Below, piece by piece: positions 1 to 5,213 of a stretch of 5,393 nt of DNA (positions are counted from its first letter, which is position 1; each line of letters starts with the position of its first letter). Location: the NCBI GenBank assembly GCA_002785165.1, contig PFMI01000037.1, positions 1 to 5,393 of the forward strand. The letters run 5' to 3'. Origin of the DNA: a bacterium (Candidatus Gribaldobacteria) CG_4_10_14_0_8_um_filter_33_9. GTDB taxonomy: Bacteria > Patescibacteriota > Minisyncoccia > Minisyncoccales > CG1-02-41-26. The notes beneath the pieces are model-generated. The model made no database searches. It had not been told where the DNA came from and saw only the letters and a program-made list of their open reading frames with translations. A program made the position numbers and the translations under genes.

Positions 1-5
1 ATGAT

Positions 6-241
6 TTACTCAATGAATTCCTTGCTCAGTCGTTCTTCATTTGTTCCATCTTGATTTGTATACCCATGCACATTGAATTCACAATTTTCTTCCGGCCTGT
101 TATAATAATTTATATATATTTATCGATTAAAATTTCCCGCTTATCCAATCTTTTATTTTTCACCCAAAAAACAGATGGGTATAATTTAATTAAATTTGAT
201 TTACGAAAATATTTATCAGATGAAAAATTCAATCTATCTTT
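6..241 (-). pseudogene. Frameshifted coding remnant, unknown protein
   Basis: I do not recognise this protein. On the minus strand a protein-like frame runs from 241 to a stop at 110-112 (KYFRKSNLIKLYPSVFWVKN is part of it). A second frame then runs to a TAA at 6-8 and ends NQDGTNEERLSKEFIE. Removing one TA unit from the short TA run at 111-118 joins the two frames into one stretch of about 77 residues, reading DKYINYYNRPEENCEF across the joint. The composition, with many charged and polar residues, looks like real protein. There is no convincing start codon: the first possibility is a TTG at 230-232, and a stop lies just upstream at 242-244. It is therefore probably both 5'-truncated and frameshifted. 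A plus-strand reading frame overlaps it (51-254) but begins with a hydrophobic, low-complexity stretch and looks less natural. The slippage reading is an inference. Confidence 0.4.
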
Positions 242-256
242 TTACAAAAAATGAGA

Positions 257-283
257 TACCTACGAGACCCGGCCTCGTAGGTA
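257..283. repeat. GC-rich inverted repeat (hairpin)
   Basis: Two perfect 10-nt arms, TACCTACGAG at 257-266 and CTCGTAGGTA at 274-283, flank a 7-nt loop, ACCCGGC. The hairpin is much richer in GC than its surroundings. On the plus strand no T-run follows it. On the minus strand a T-run begins about five bases beyond the stem, so it could be a weak leftward terminator. It shares the core CTACGA/TCGTAG with the palindrome at 521-550, which leaves a REP-like or element-end role open. Confidence 0.6.
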
Positions 284-505
284 AATGAAGAATTTATCCT
301 TTTTAATTCTTTGGCGAACAAATTAGTTTGGAGAGATTTTGGAAAAAAGCATTCCAGAGAAGAGATAAAAAAATGGCGAAAAAGAACGGTGATTATTTCG
401 GCGTTGGAATATACGATTATGAAAAAAATACTGGAATGAATTTAAAAAATATAATTATAACAGATTGGAGATAAAAAAGTTGAAAAATTAATTGAATCAA
501 AATAA
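281..505 (+). pseudogene. Frameshifted coding remnant, unknown protein
   Basis: I do not recognise this protein. One frame is open from 281 to a TGA at 437-439 and contains LVWRDFGKKHSREEIKKW and ISALEYTIMKKILE. The reading then seems to continue in the next frame as YWNEFKKYNYN (429-461). It returns to the first frame as QIGDKKVEKLIESK, which ends with TAA at 503-505. The first shift coincides with a run of seven A at 422-428, where loss of one A would restore the frame. This is the pattern of a degraded gene with two compensating indels. No ATG start is present in the open part, and a stop at 278-280 lies in the hairpin immediately upstream, so the 5' end is missing. The basic, lysine-rich composition suits the rest of the window. 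The 30-bp palindrome 15 bp downstream could have been its terminator. Confidence 0.4.
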
Positions 506-520
506 AAAAATATCTTCAAA

Positions 521-550
521 TACAAAAAGCTACGATCGTAGCTTTTTGTA
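521..550. terminator. Perfect 30-bp palindrome, likely bidirectional terminator
   Basis: The arm TACAAAAAGCTACGA (521-535) is followed without a spacer by its exact reverse complement (536-550). The folded RNA would have a GC-containing stem, GCTACGA/TCGTAGC, with an A-run before it and a T-run after it. This is the form of a Rho-independent terminator that works in both directions. It sits between the coding remnant that ends at 505 and the transposase remnant, and could serve either. The alternative is an end or target of a mobile element, because its right arm also lies inside the open frame of the transposase remnant. Confidence 0.55.
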
Positions 551-697
551 ACGCAGAGATTTTCGTCTGTGCCAGAATGGTTAATAGAATTTAACTTTAA
601 CAGACCCCATCAAACTCTTGATTATCAAACGCCCGCAGAATTTCATTTCCTTCATCATAAAGTGTTACCAATGTGCCCGTCAAGCGCAATGGATTGA
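545..697 (+). pseudogene. Transposase C-terminal remnant (DDE, rve type)
   Basis: The frame ending with TGA at 695-697 contains PEWLIEFNFNRPHQTLDYQT followed by PAEF. This is the typical C-terminal end of the integrase catalytic domain of IS481/IS3-type DDE transposases, where the pattern WLxxYNxxRPHQxLxxxTPAE carries the family signature. The catalytic DDE residues and the N-terminal HTH are absent, since nothing related lies upstream of the palindrome at 521-550. About 40 codons are recognisable, against roughly 300 for a full enzyme, so the gene is inactive. The tail KVLPMCPSSAMD also resembles the end of such proteins. It marks an old insertion upstream of the tRNA-Thr gene. Assignment to IS481 rather than another rve family is uncertain. 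Confidence 0.75.
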
Positions 698-715
698 AAA
701 ATAATTATCTTGTGA

Positions 716-746
716 TAAAATAATTAAAAGCGAAGCGATTATTTTA
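716..746. repeat. AT-rich inverted repeat before tRNA-Thr
   Basis: The 9-nt arms TAAAATAAT (716-724) and ATTATTTTA (738-746) flank a 13-nt loop that contains GCGAAGCG. All the pairs are A-T, so the stem is weak. It may be part of the decayed element end or chance in AT-rich DNA. No clear promoter for the tRNA could be placed here. Confidence 0.3.
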
Positions 747-764
747 GATTGAATGCAATAAAAC

Positions 765-836
765 GCCGGGGTAGTTCAGTGGCAGAACGCTTTCTTGGTA
801 AGAAAGAGGTCATGGGTTCAATTCTCATCCTCGGCT
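765..836 (+). tRNA. tRNA-Thr (anticodon GGU)
   Basis: The full cloverleaf can be drawn by eye. The acceptor stem GCCGGGG pairs with CCTCGGC (one G-U). The D stem is GTTC/GAAC, the anticodon stem CTTTC/GAAAG has the loop TTGGTAA (anticodon GGT), the variable loop has five bases, and the T arm is ATGGG-TTCAATT-CTCAT. It reads the threonine codons ACC and ACU. The discriminator base is U73, and no CCA is encoded, so the CCA end must be added by the nucleotidyltransferase. It stands 37 bp upstream of rpmG on the same strand, as part of a tRNA-Thr / rpmG / tRNA-Trp cluster. Confidence 0.95.
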
Positions 837-851
837 TGATTCAAAATATTT

Positions 852-857
852 TATAAT
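852..857 (+). promoter_or_regulatory. -10 box (TATAAT) upstream of rpmG
   Basis: A perfect TATAAT lies between the end of tRNA-Thr and rpmG. Transcription starting about seven bases downstream would leave a leader of only about 9 nt before the ATG at 873. No good -35 hexamer is visible at 16-18 bp. Perfect -10 matches occur easily in AT-rich DNA, so this is tentative. Cotranscription with the upstream tRNA is equally possible. Confidence 0.4.
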
Positions 858-872
858 TTTTAAATTAAAAAT

Positions 873-1040
873 ATGGCTAAAATCAAAAAAAGAAAACCAT
901 TTATCAAACTTCTTTGCAGCGAATGCAAAAGCATTAATTATTACGCCCATAAATCAAAAAATATGGAGGGCAAATTAGGACTAAAAAAGTTTTGCAAATT
1001 TTGCGCAAAGCACATTTTGCACAAAGAGATTAAAAAATAA
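873..1040 (+). CDS. rpmG: 50S ribosomal protein bL33
   Basis: This gene encodes a 55-residue large-subunit ribosomal protein of the bL33 family, which sits near the E-site of the 50S subunit. It starts MAKIKKRKPFIKLLCSECKS, and the body contains INYYAHKSKN and a C-terminal KKFCKFCAKH. Two CxxC pairs (Cys15/Cys18 and Cys41/Cys44) form the zinc knuckle of the C+ form of the protein, unlike the cysteine-free form of E. coli. The length is typical (49-56 residues). The ATG at 873 fits the family N-terminus, and there is no Shine-Dalgarno sequence in front of it. It lies between tRNA-Thr and tRNA-Trp, an arrangement related to the widespread tuf / rpmG / tRNA-Trp / secE / nusG neighbourhood. Confidence 0.95.
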   Translation: MAKIKKRKPFIKLLCSECKSINYYAHKSKNMEGKLGLKKFCKFCAKHILHKEIKK

Positions 1041-1075
1041 AGTTTTAGTCCTGCTTTCCTACTTGTTGGCAGACA

Positions 1076-1151
1076 GGGTCTGTAGTTCAACTGGCAGAGC
1101 GTCGGTCTCCAAAACCGAAGGTTTCAGGTTCGACTCCTGACAGACCCGCCA
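1076..1151 (+). tRNA. tRNA-Trp (anticodon CCA), CCA end encoded
   Basis: The acceptor stem GGGTCTG pairs perfectly with CAGACCC. The D stem is GTTC/GAGC, the anticodon stem TCGGT/ACCGA has the loop CTCCAAA (anticodon CCA), and the T arm is TCAGG-TTCGACT-CCTGA. The discriminator is G73, as expected for bacterial tRNA-Trp. The terminal CCA is encoded at 1149-1151, in contrast to the tRNA-Thr of the same cluster. The anticodon reads UGG, which agrees with UGA serving as a stop in this window. The gene lies 35 bp after rpmG. Confidence 0.95.
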
Positions 1152-1169
1152 CATAATAAAATTAATAAT

Positions 1170-1274
1170 ATGAGCCTAAGTAAAATTTGCGATATTATTT
1201 TTGTAATAGTTTTATTCTTGCTGGCTGTTTGGTTTTTAATGAAGGGATATCCGTCAACTGTCGGCAGTGTTTAG
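1170..1274 (+). CDS. Predicted 34-residue single-span membrane peptide
   Basis: I do not recognise this ORF. It begins MSLSKICDIIFVIVLFLLAV, continues WFLMKGYPS, and ends with TAG at 1272-1274. Residues about 9-24 form one clear transmembrane helix, with a lysine on each side and a short polar tail. There is no Shine-Dalgarno sequence before the ATG, which lies 18 bp after tRNA-Trp. Its stop codon overlaps the ribosome binding site of the ABC exporter, which suggests translational coupling if it is expressed. In many bacteria secE follows tRNA-Trp here. This peptide has one hydrophobic span but lacks the basic, tryptophan/proline-containing stretch normally seen before the SecE membrane helix, so I do not call it SecE. 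It could be a small accessory peptide of the transporter or a chance ORF. Confidence 0.4.
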   Translation: MSLSKICDIIFVIVLFLLAVWFLMKGYPSTVGSV

Positions 1275-1278
1275 GGGA
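1273..1278 (+). promoter_or_regulatory. Ribosome binding site of the ABC exporter
   Basis: AGGGGA stands six bases before the ATG at 1285 and is the only good Shine-Dalgarno-like match in front of a gene in this window. It decides in favour of the ATG at 1285 over an in-frame GTG at 1267, which would place this site inside the coding region. Confidence 0.6.
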
Positions 1279-1284
1279 AAAATA

Positions 1285-3063
1285 ATGATATTTGTAAAAA
1301 AAGAAAATACCATTAAAAGATTAAAAATAATCGGAAAATATCTTAAAAAGTATAAGCAAGATTTAATTGTCTTGAGCATCTTGGGTTTGATTTCAGCTAT
1401 TGCAAATGGCGTGATACCGTATTTGGTCGGCAAATTTTTTGACGCCATTTTAGAGCCGTCAAAGATTTTTATTTTTACAACGCAAATTTCTGCTTGGCTA
1501 TTTTTCATAATTATTTGGGTAATTATTAAATTAATAGCTGACATTGTTGATTGGAGAAGCGGGATAGGGCGCGTTTGTCTTAGCGAAATTGTTTTTTCAG
1601 ATTATCTTGTAAGGGCTTTTTCTAAAATTTTAGAACTGCCAATCTCTTTTTGCAAGGGACAAAAAATGGGTGATATTGAAGATCGCTTTTCCAAAGCGGC
1701 AAAATCGCTGGAAGATATTATTCATTCGGTTATTCTTCAATCCACATCTCCATTTTTAAGTATTATCATTGGATTGATAATAACATTTTTTATTCAACCG
1801 ATTTTATCATTAGCATTAATGGTTGGAATAATAATTTATGTTTTAATTTTATCTCAAAAAGCCTCGCAATTAGCTGAAATTCAATTAAAAGGGCATAAAG
1901 CATATAATCAAGCTTTTGGCCATGCGCTTGATCTTCTTCTAAATATTCAATTAGTAAAACAATCCACAGCTGAAAATTACGAAAGAAAAAATCTTTTTAA
2001 AAATTTTCGGATTAAAGGGGCTAAATTCTGGCAAGAATTTAGCAAAATTTGGAGAGGAATAACTTTTTCTCAGCGGCTAATAATAACTTTTACCCAGCTT
2101 TTAATTTTTTCTTTTTCAATCTTTTTTATTTTTAAAGGGGAAATGACGATTGGCGAATTAATAATGTTTAGCGGATACACGGCAATGTTTTTTAATCCTT
2201 TTAAGATGTTGGCTCAAAATTGGCAAACAATTCAAAATAGCTTGATTGCGATTGAAAGAGCGGAAAAGATTTTAAAATTAGCGCCAGAAGAATACATCCC
2301 AGAAAATGCGGTTTTGCTTTCGGACATTAAAGGCGAGATTATTTTTGATAAAGTGGAATTTGTTTATAAGAAAAAACATCAGAAAATTCTTGAAAAAGTC
2401 AATTTTGAAATAAATCAAGGTGAAAAAGTGGCTTTGGTTGGCGAGTCGGGAATGGGCAAAACAACAATCATTGACTTGATCGACGGATATTATTTTTCTC
2501 AAAAAGGAAAAATTTTAATTGATGGCCATAATATTAAAAATCTTCATTTAAAATTTTTACGCTCAAAAATCGCTGTTGTTCCGCAGGAAATAGTTTTGTT
2601 TAATGATACAATTAAAAATAATATTAAATACGGCAGTTTTTCAGCTAAAGATGAAAAAATTGTTGAAGCGGCAAAATTGGCTCATTGTTCCGAGTTTATT
2701 GAAAGATTTCCTAAAAAATATGAACAAGTAGTTGGAGAACGAGGAATTAAATTGTCTTCTGGTCAAAAACAAAGAATAGCTATTGCACGGGCAATCTTGC
2801 GAGACCCTAAAATTTTAATTTTAGACGAGCCAACTTCAGCGTTAGACGCTAAATCAGAAAAATATATCACAGAGAGTTTGGAAAAATTAATGGAGAATAG
2901 AACAACGATTATCATTGCTCATCGCTTAAGCACAGTTAAAAAGGCGGATAAAATTTTAGTATTGGATAAGGGAAAAATTGTTGAGCAAGGCAGACACGAT
3001 GACTTAATAAAAATTAAAAACGGAGTTTACCGCCATTTATATGAGTTGCAAATAGGATTTTGA
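1285..3063 (+). CDS. ABC exporter half-transporter (MsbA/ABCB-like)
   Basis: This 592-residue protein is a complete half-size ABC exporter that would dimerise in the cytoplasmic membrane and use ATP to export a substrate. Residues 1-310 form the transmembrane domain, with hydrophobic helices near 27-48, 69-89, 149-169, 171-190 and 258-284, and a sixth near 290-305. Residues 345-592 form the ATPase. Its landmarks are the Walker A GESGMGKTT (386-394), the Q-loop in VVPQE (Gln434), the signature LSSGQ (490-494), the Walker B ILILD followed by Glu515 in EPTSALD, and the H-loop His546 in AHRLST. All catalytic residues are present. The signature has Ser in place of the second-position Gly of the usual LSGGQ. 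The substrate cannot be told from sequence: lipids, peptides and drugs are all handled by this family. The ATG is chosen because of the AGGGGA site six bases upstream. The stop is 20 bp from pcm. Confidence 0.93.
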   Translation: MIFVKKENTIKRLKIIGKYLKKYKQDLIVLSILGLISAIANGVIPYLVGKFFDAILEPSKIFIFTTQISAWLFFIIIWVIIKLIADIVDWRSGIGRVCLSEIVFSDYLVRAFSKILELPISFCKGQKMGDIEDRFSKAAKSLEDIIHSVILQSTSPFLSIIIGLIITFFIQPILSLALMVGIIIYVLILSQKASQLAEIQLKGHKAYNQAFGHALDLLLNIQLVKQSTAENYERKNLFKNFRIKGAKFWQEFSKIWRGITFSQRLIITFTQLLIFSFSIFFIFKGEMTIGELIMFSGYTAMFFNPFKMLAQNWQTIQNSLIAIERAEKILKLAPEEYIPENAVLLSDIKGEIIFDKVEFVYKKKHQKILEKVNFEINQGEKVALVGESGMGKTTIIDLIDGYYFSQKGKILIDGHNIKNLHLKFLRSKIAVVPQEIVLFNDTIKNNIKYGSFSAKDEKIVEAAKLAHCSEFIERFPKKYEQVVGERGIKLSSGQKQRIAIARAILRDPKILILDEPTSALDAKSEKYITESLEKLMENRTTIIIAHRLSTVKKADKILVLDKGKIVEQGRHDDLIKIKNGVYRHLYELQIGF

Positions 3064-3083
3064 TATTTTTTAAAGTTTAATTT

Positions 3084-3716
3084 ATGTTAATTGATAATTT
3101 AATTGAACAGGGCTGGTTGAAAACGCCAAGAATTATTGACGCTTTTAGAAAAATTAAAAGAACTGATTTTATGTCTAACAATAATAAGAGTTTGTCTGAA
3201 TTAAATCAGGCCTTGTCTATTGGTTGCGGACAAACAATTTCCCAGCCATTAACCGTGGCTTTTATGCTGGAGCAATTACAGCCGCAATTAGGAGATAAAA
3301 TTTTAGATGTTGGCTCGGGCTCGGGGTGGACCAGCGCTCTTCTCGCTCATATAGTGAGTGGAGAAAAATTAAAATCAAAAATAAATGGACAAGTAATTGC
3401 CATTGAAGCGATTCCTGATTTAAAAGAATTTGGCGAAAGAAATACGGCAAAATATAATTATATAAAAAGAGGAATAGCAAAATTTATTTGCGGAGATGGC
3501 TCAAAGGGCTATATAGAAGAAGCTCCTTATGACAAAATTTTATGTTCAGCCGAGGCAAAAAAACTTCCAGAGACATGGAAAAAACAATTAAAAATAGGCG
3601 GTAAAATTGTTGCTCCTATTGGTTCTTCCATCTGGCTCTTTATTAAAAAAAATGAAACCGAATTTGAACAAATAGAATTTCCCGGTTTTGCTTTTGTTCC
3701 TTTAATAGAAAAATAA
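3084..3716 (+). CDS. pcm: Protein-L-isoaspartate O-methyltransferase
   Basis: This 210-residue cytoplasmic enzyme uses S-adenosylmethionine to methylate the carboxyl group of L-isoaspartyl residues, starting repair of damaged aspartate and asparagine sites. The family hallmark GCGQTISQP stands at residues 47-55, with the conserved Ser53. The AdoMet-binding motif I is ILDVGSGSGW (73-82). The acidic end of the next strand is VIAIEA (Glu108), motif II is APYDKILCSA (147-156), motif III is KIGGKIVAPIG (170-180), and the characteristic C-terminal FVPLI is at 204-208. The length matches the family (about 205-230). A lysine-rich insert around residues 93-102 lengthens the loop before the Glu108 strand compared with the E. 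coli protein as I recall it. No Shine-Dalgarno sequence precedes the ATG. The gene lies between the ABC exporter and mltG, probably in one transcript. Confidence 0.93.
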   Translation: MLIDNLIEQGWLKTPRIIDAFRKIKRTDFMSNNNKSLSELNQALSIGCGQTISQPLTVAFMLEQLQPQLGDKILDVGSGSGWTSALLAHIVSGEKLKSKINGQVIAIEAIPDLKEFGERNTAKYNYIKRGIAKFICGDGSKGYIEEAPYDKILCSAEAKKLPETWKKQLKIGGKIVAPIGSSIWLFIKKNETEFEQIEFPGFAFVPLIEK

Positions 3717-4580
3717 ATGATGTTTCTTTTCAAAAAAAAATCAAGATCAATAGCCATTTTTCTTTTTCTATTTTTTTTAATATTTTATTTTTTTTACTTT
3801 CTTTATTTGCCGGTTGATAAAGGTTTTACAGAAAAGGTTTTTAAAATTGAAAAAGGAAAAAGCCCTTTCCAAATTGCCGAGAATTTAGAAAAGCAAGGAC
3901 TCGTCAAAAATAAATTTATTTTTACTTCTTATTTAATTTTAACGGGAAAATATAACAAAGTTCAAGCCGGCTATTATTTTTTAAATTCCTCAATGAATAT
4001 CCCGAAAATTGTTAAAAAAATCGTTTTAGGAGAAACAGCAAAAATAAAAATAACAATACCTGAAGGATTTACAATTCTTCAAATTGAAGAAAAAATCGGA
4101 TTAAAATTACCCGGCGAAAATTTACAAGGATTTTTATTTCCCGACACTTATCAACTTGCTTTTGGGTTTAGCGGAGAAGAAATGAATAAAAAAATGAGAG
4201 ATGGTTTTGAAAAAAAATTGACACCAGATTTACGAGAAAAAATCAAAAAACAGAATAAAACAATTTTTGAAATAATAACAATGGCTTCTTTAATTGAAAA
4301 AGAAGTCCGAACCTTTAAAGACAAAAAAATGATTTCAGGAATTCTGTGGAAACGGCTCAAAATTGATATGCCTCTTCAAGTTGACGTGGCTATAGAAACT
4401 TATCAAAAAATAGGATTGCCGGAAAATCCCATTTGCAACCCCGGGATGGAAAGCATTTTAGCCGCTATTTATCCCGAAGATAATGAGTATTGGTATTATC
4501 TCTCCACTTTTGAAGGAGAAACAATTTTCAGCAAAACATTAGAACAACACAACAAAGCAAAAGCGAAATATTTGAAATAA
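3717..4580 (+). CDS. mltG: Endolytic murein transglycosylase MltG
   Basis: This protein (287 residues) belongs to the MltG/YceG family, inner-membrane lytic transglycosylases that cleave nascent glycan strands and set the chain length of peptidoglycan. Residues 11-30 form a very hydrophobic N-terminal anchor after a basic start (KKKSR), so the rest faces the outside. A LysM-like subdomain covers about 40-105 (GKSPFQIAENLEKQGLVKN). The catalytic domain has FLFPDTYQ (139-146), the ASLIEKE motif with the likely catalytic Glu194, LQVD (220-223), ICNPGMESILAA (239-250) and the C-terminal TIFSKTLEQHNKAK. It is shorter than the E. coli enzyme (about 340 residues). The loop between LQVD and NPG is compacted and lacks a full YNTY motif. 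The ATG at 3717 abuts the pcm stop; a second ATG at 3720 is equally possible. Confidence 0.92.
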   Translation: MMFLFKKKSRSIAIFLFLFFLIFYFFYFLYLPVDKGFTEKVFKIEKGKSPFQIAENLEKQGLVKNKFIFTSYLILTGKYNKVQAGYYFLNSSMNIPKIVKKIVLGETAKIKITIPEGFTILQIEEKIGLKLPGENLQGFLFPDTYQLAFGFSGEEMNKKMRDGFEKKLTPDLREKIKKQNKTIFEIITMASLIEKEVRTFKDKKMISGILWKRLKIDMPLQVDVAIETYQKIGLPENPICNPGMESILAAIYPEDNEYWYYLSTFEGETIFSKTLEQHNKAKAKYLK

Positions 4581-4644
4581 AAAACTAAAAAAATTTCTGC
4601 TTTAAAATTCAGGTCAATCCCATTTTTTATTTTTTTGTTTTTGT

Positions 4645-4650
4645 TATAAT
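4645..4650 (+). promoter_or_regulatory. Extended -10 region of the ruvA promoter
   Basis: A perfect TATAAT, preceded by TTTTTGT, lies eight bases before the ruvA ATG at 4659. Initiation about seven bases downstream of the box would place the first nucleotide at about 4657, so the mRNA would be leaderless or nearly so. There is no Shine-Dalgarno sequence. The T-rich tract at 4623-4643 could aid termination of the upstream mltG operon. It has no clear -35 hexamer. Confidence 0.6.
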
Positions 4651-4658
4651 AAAAATAT

Positions 4659-5213
4659 ATGATTAGTTATTTAAATGGAGAGATTATTTCAAAAGGAAAA
4701 AGTTTTATTGTCCTGAAAGTTAATGATGTGGGATACAAAGTTTTTTTGCAGGGAAAAGATTTGGAAAAAATCAAAGAAAAAGAAAAAATAGAAATTTTTA
4801 CTTTTTTTTCCTTAACCAGAGAAAGGTTGGAGCTTTTTGGTTTTTTAAACAAACAAGGATTGGAATTTTTTGAAATCTTAAATGAAATTTCAGGCATTGG
4901 ACCAAAAACCGCTTTAACTCTATCTTCTTTTGAATCTCTGGAAAAATTAAAACAAGCGATTGAAAAACAAGACGAAAATTTTCACCAACAAATTAAAGGC
5001 ATCGGACAAAAAAGAATGCAAAAAATAATTTTAGAAATAACCGGCAAAATTAAAGAAATAGGAAAAACAACGAGCTCAAAACAAGAACCTGCGATAGAGG
5101 CATTAATTTCCCTGGGCTTTTCCGCTCAAAAAGCTAATCACGCCCTCTCTCAAATTCCCAAAGAAATTATTGAAACCGAAAAAAAAATTAAAGAGGCTCT
5201 AAAAATTTTGTAA
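4659..5213 (+). CDS. ruvA: Holliday junction branch migration protein RuvA
   Basis: This 184-residue protein is the RuvA subunit, a tetramer that binds four-way DNA junctions and carries the RuvB motor for branch migration in recombination and repair. Domain I, an OB fold, covers residues 1-62 (MISYLNGEII and NDVGYKVFL are typical) and ends in ELFGF. Domain II has two helix-hairpin-helix motifs, ISGIGPKTALTL (77-88) and IKGIGQKRMQKIILEI (112-127). The C-terminal RuvB-binding domain III covers about 142-184 (EPAIEALISLGFSAQKANHA). The length is slightly below the usual 190-205. The acidic pin reads TRERLELFGF, so the pair Glu55-Asp56 known from E. coli aligns to Arg54-Glu55. The gene has its own probable promoter and likely a leaderless mRNA. 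ruvB and ruvC are not in the window. Confidence 0.95.
   Translation: MISYLNGEIISKGKSFIVLKVNDVGYKVFLQGKDLEKIKEKEKIEIFTFFSLTRERLELFGFLNKQGLEFFEILNEISGIGPKTALTLSSFESLEKLKQAIEKQDENFHQQIKGIGQKRMQKIILEITGKIKEIGKTTSSKQEPAIEALISLGFSAQKANHALSQIPKEIIETEKKIKEALKIL

Noticed and set aside
51..254. 67-codon plus-strand ORF
   Set aside because: It begins with a hydrophobic low-complexity stretch, has no Shine-Dalgarno sequence and overlaps a more protein-like minus-strand reading that continues left of its start. It is probably an antisense shadow.
1..764. CRISPR array or tandem repeat system
   Set aside because: No regularly spaced direct repeats occur; only the isolated inverted repeats described were found.
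1170..1274. SecE identity for the 34-residue peptide
   Set aside because: The position after tRNA-Trp is suggestive, but the peptide is too short and lacks the conserved region before the SecE membrane helix.
1267..1284. GTG start for the ABC exporter
   Set aside because: It would place the good AGGGGA site inside the coding region and overlap the upstream small ORF. The ATG at 1285 has the right spacing.
1254..1544. 96-codon minus-strand ORF
   Set aside because: It lies opposite the start of the ABC exporter, whose frame and family match are clear. It is a shadow in AT-rich DNA.
4581..4644. Rho-independent terminator after mltG
   Set aside because: There is a T-rich tract but no GC-containing stem in front of it, so I only mention possible termination with the ruvA promoter.
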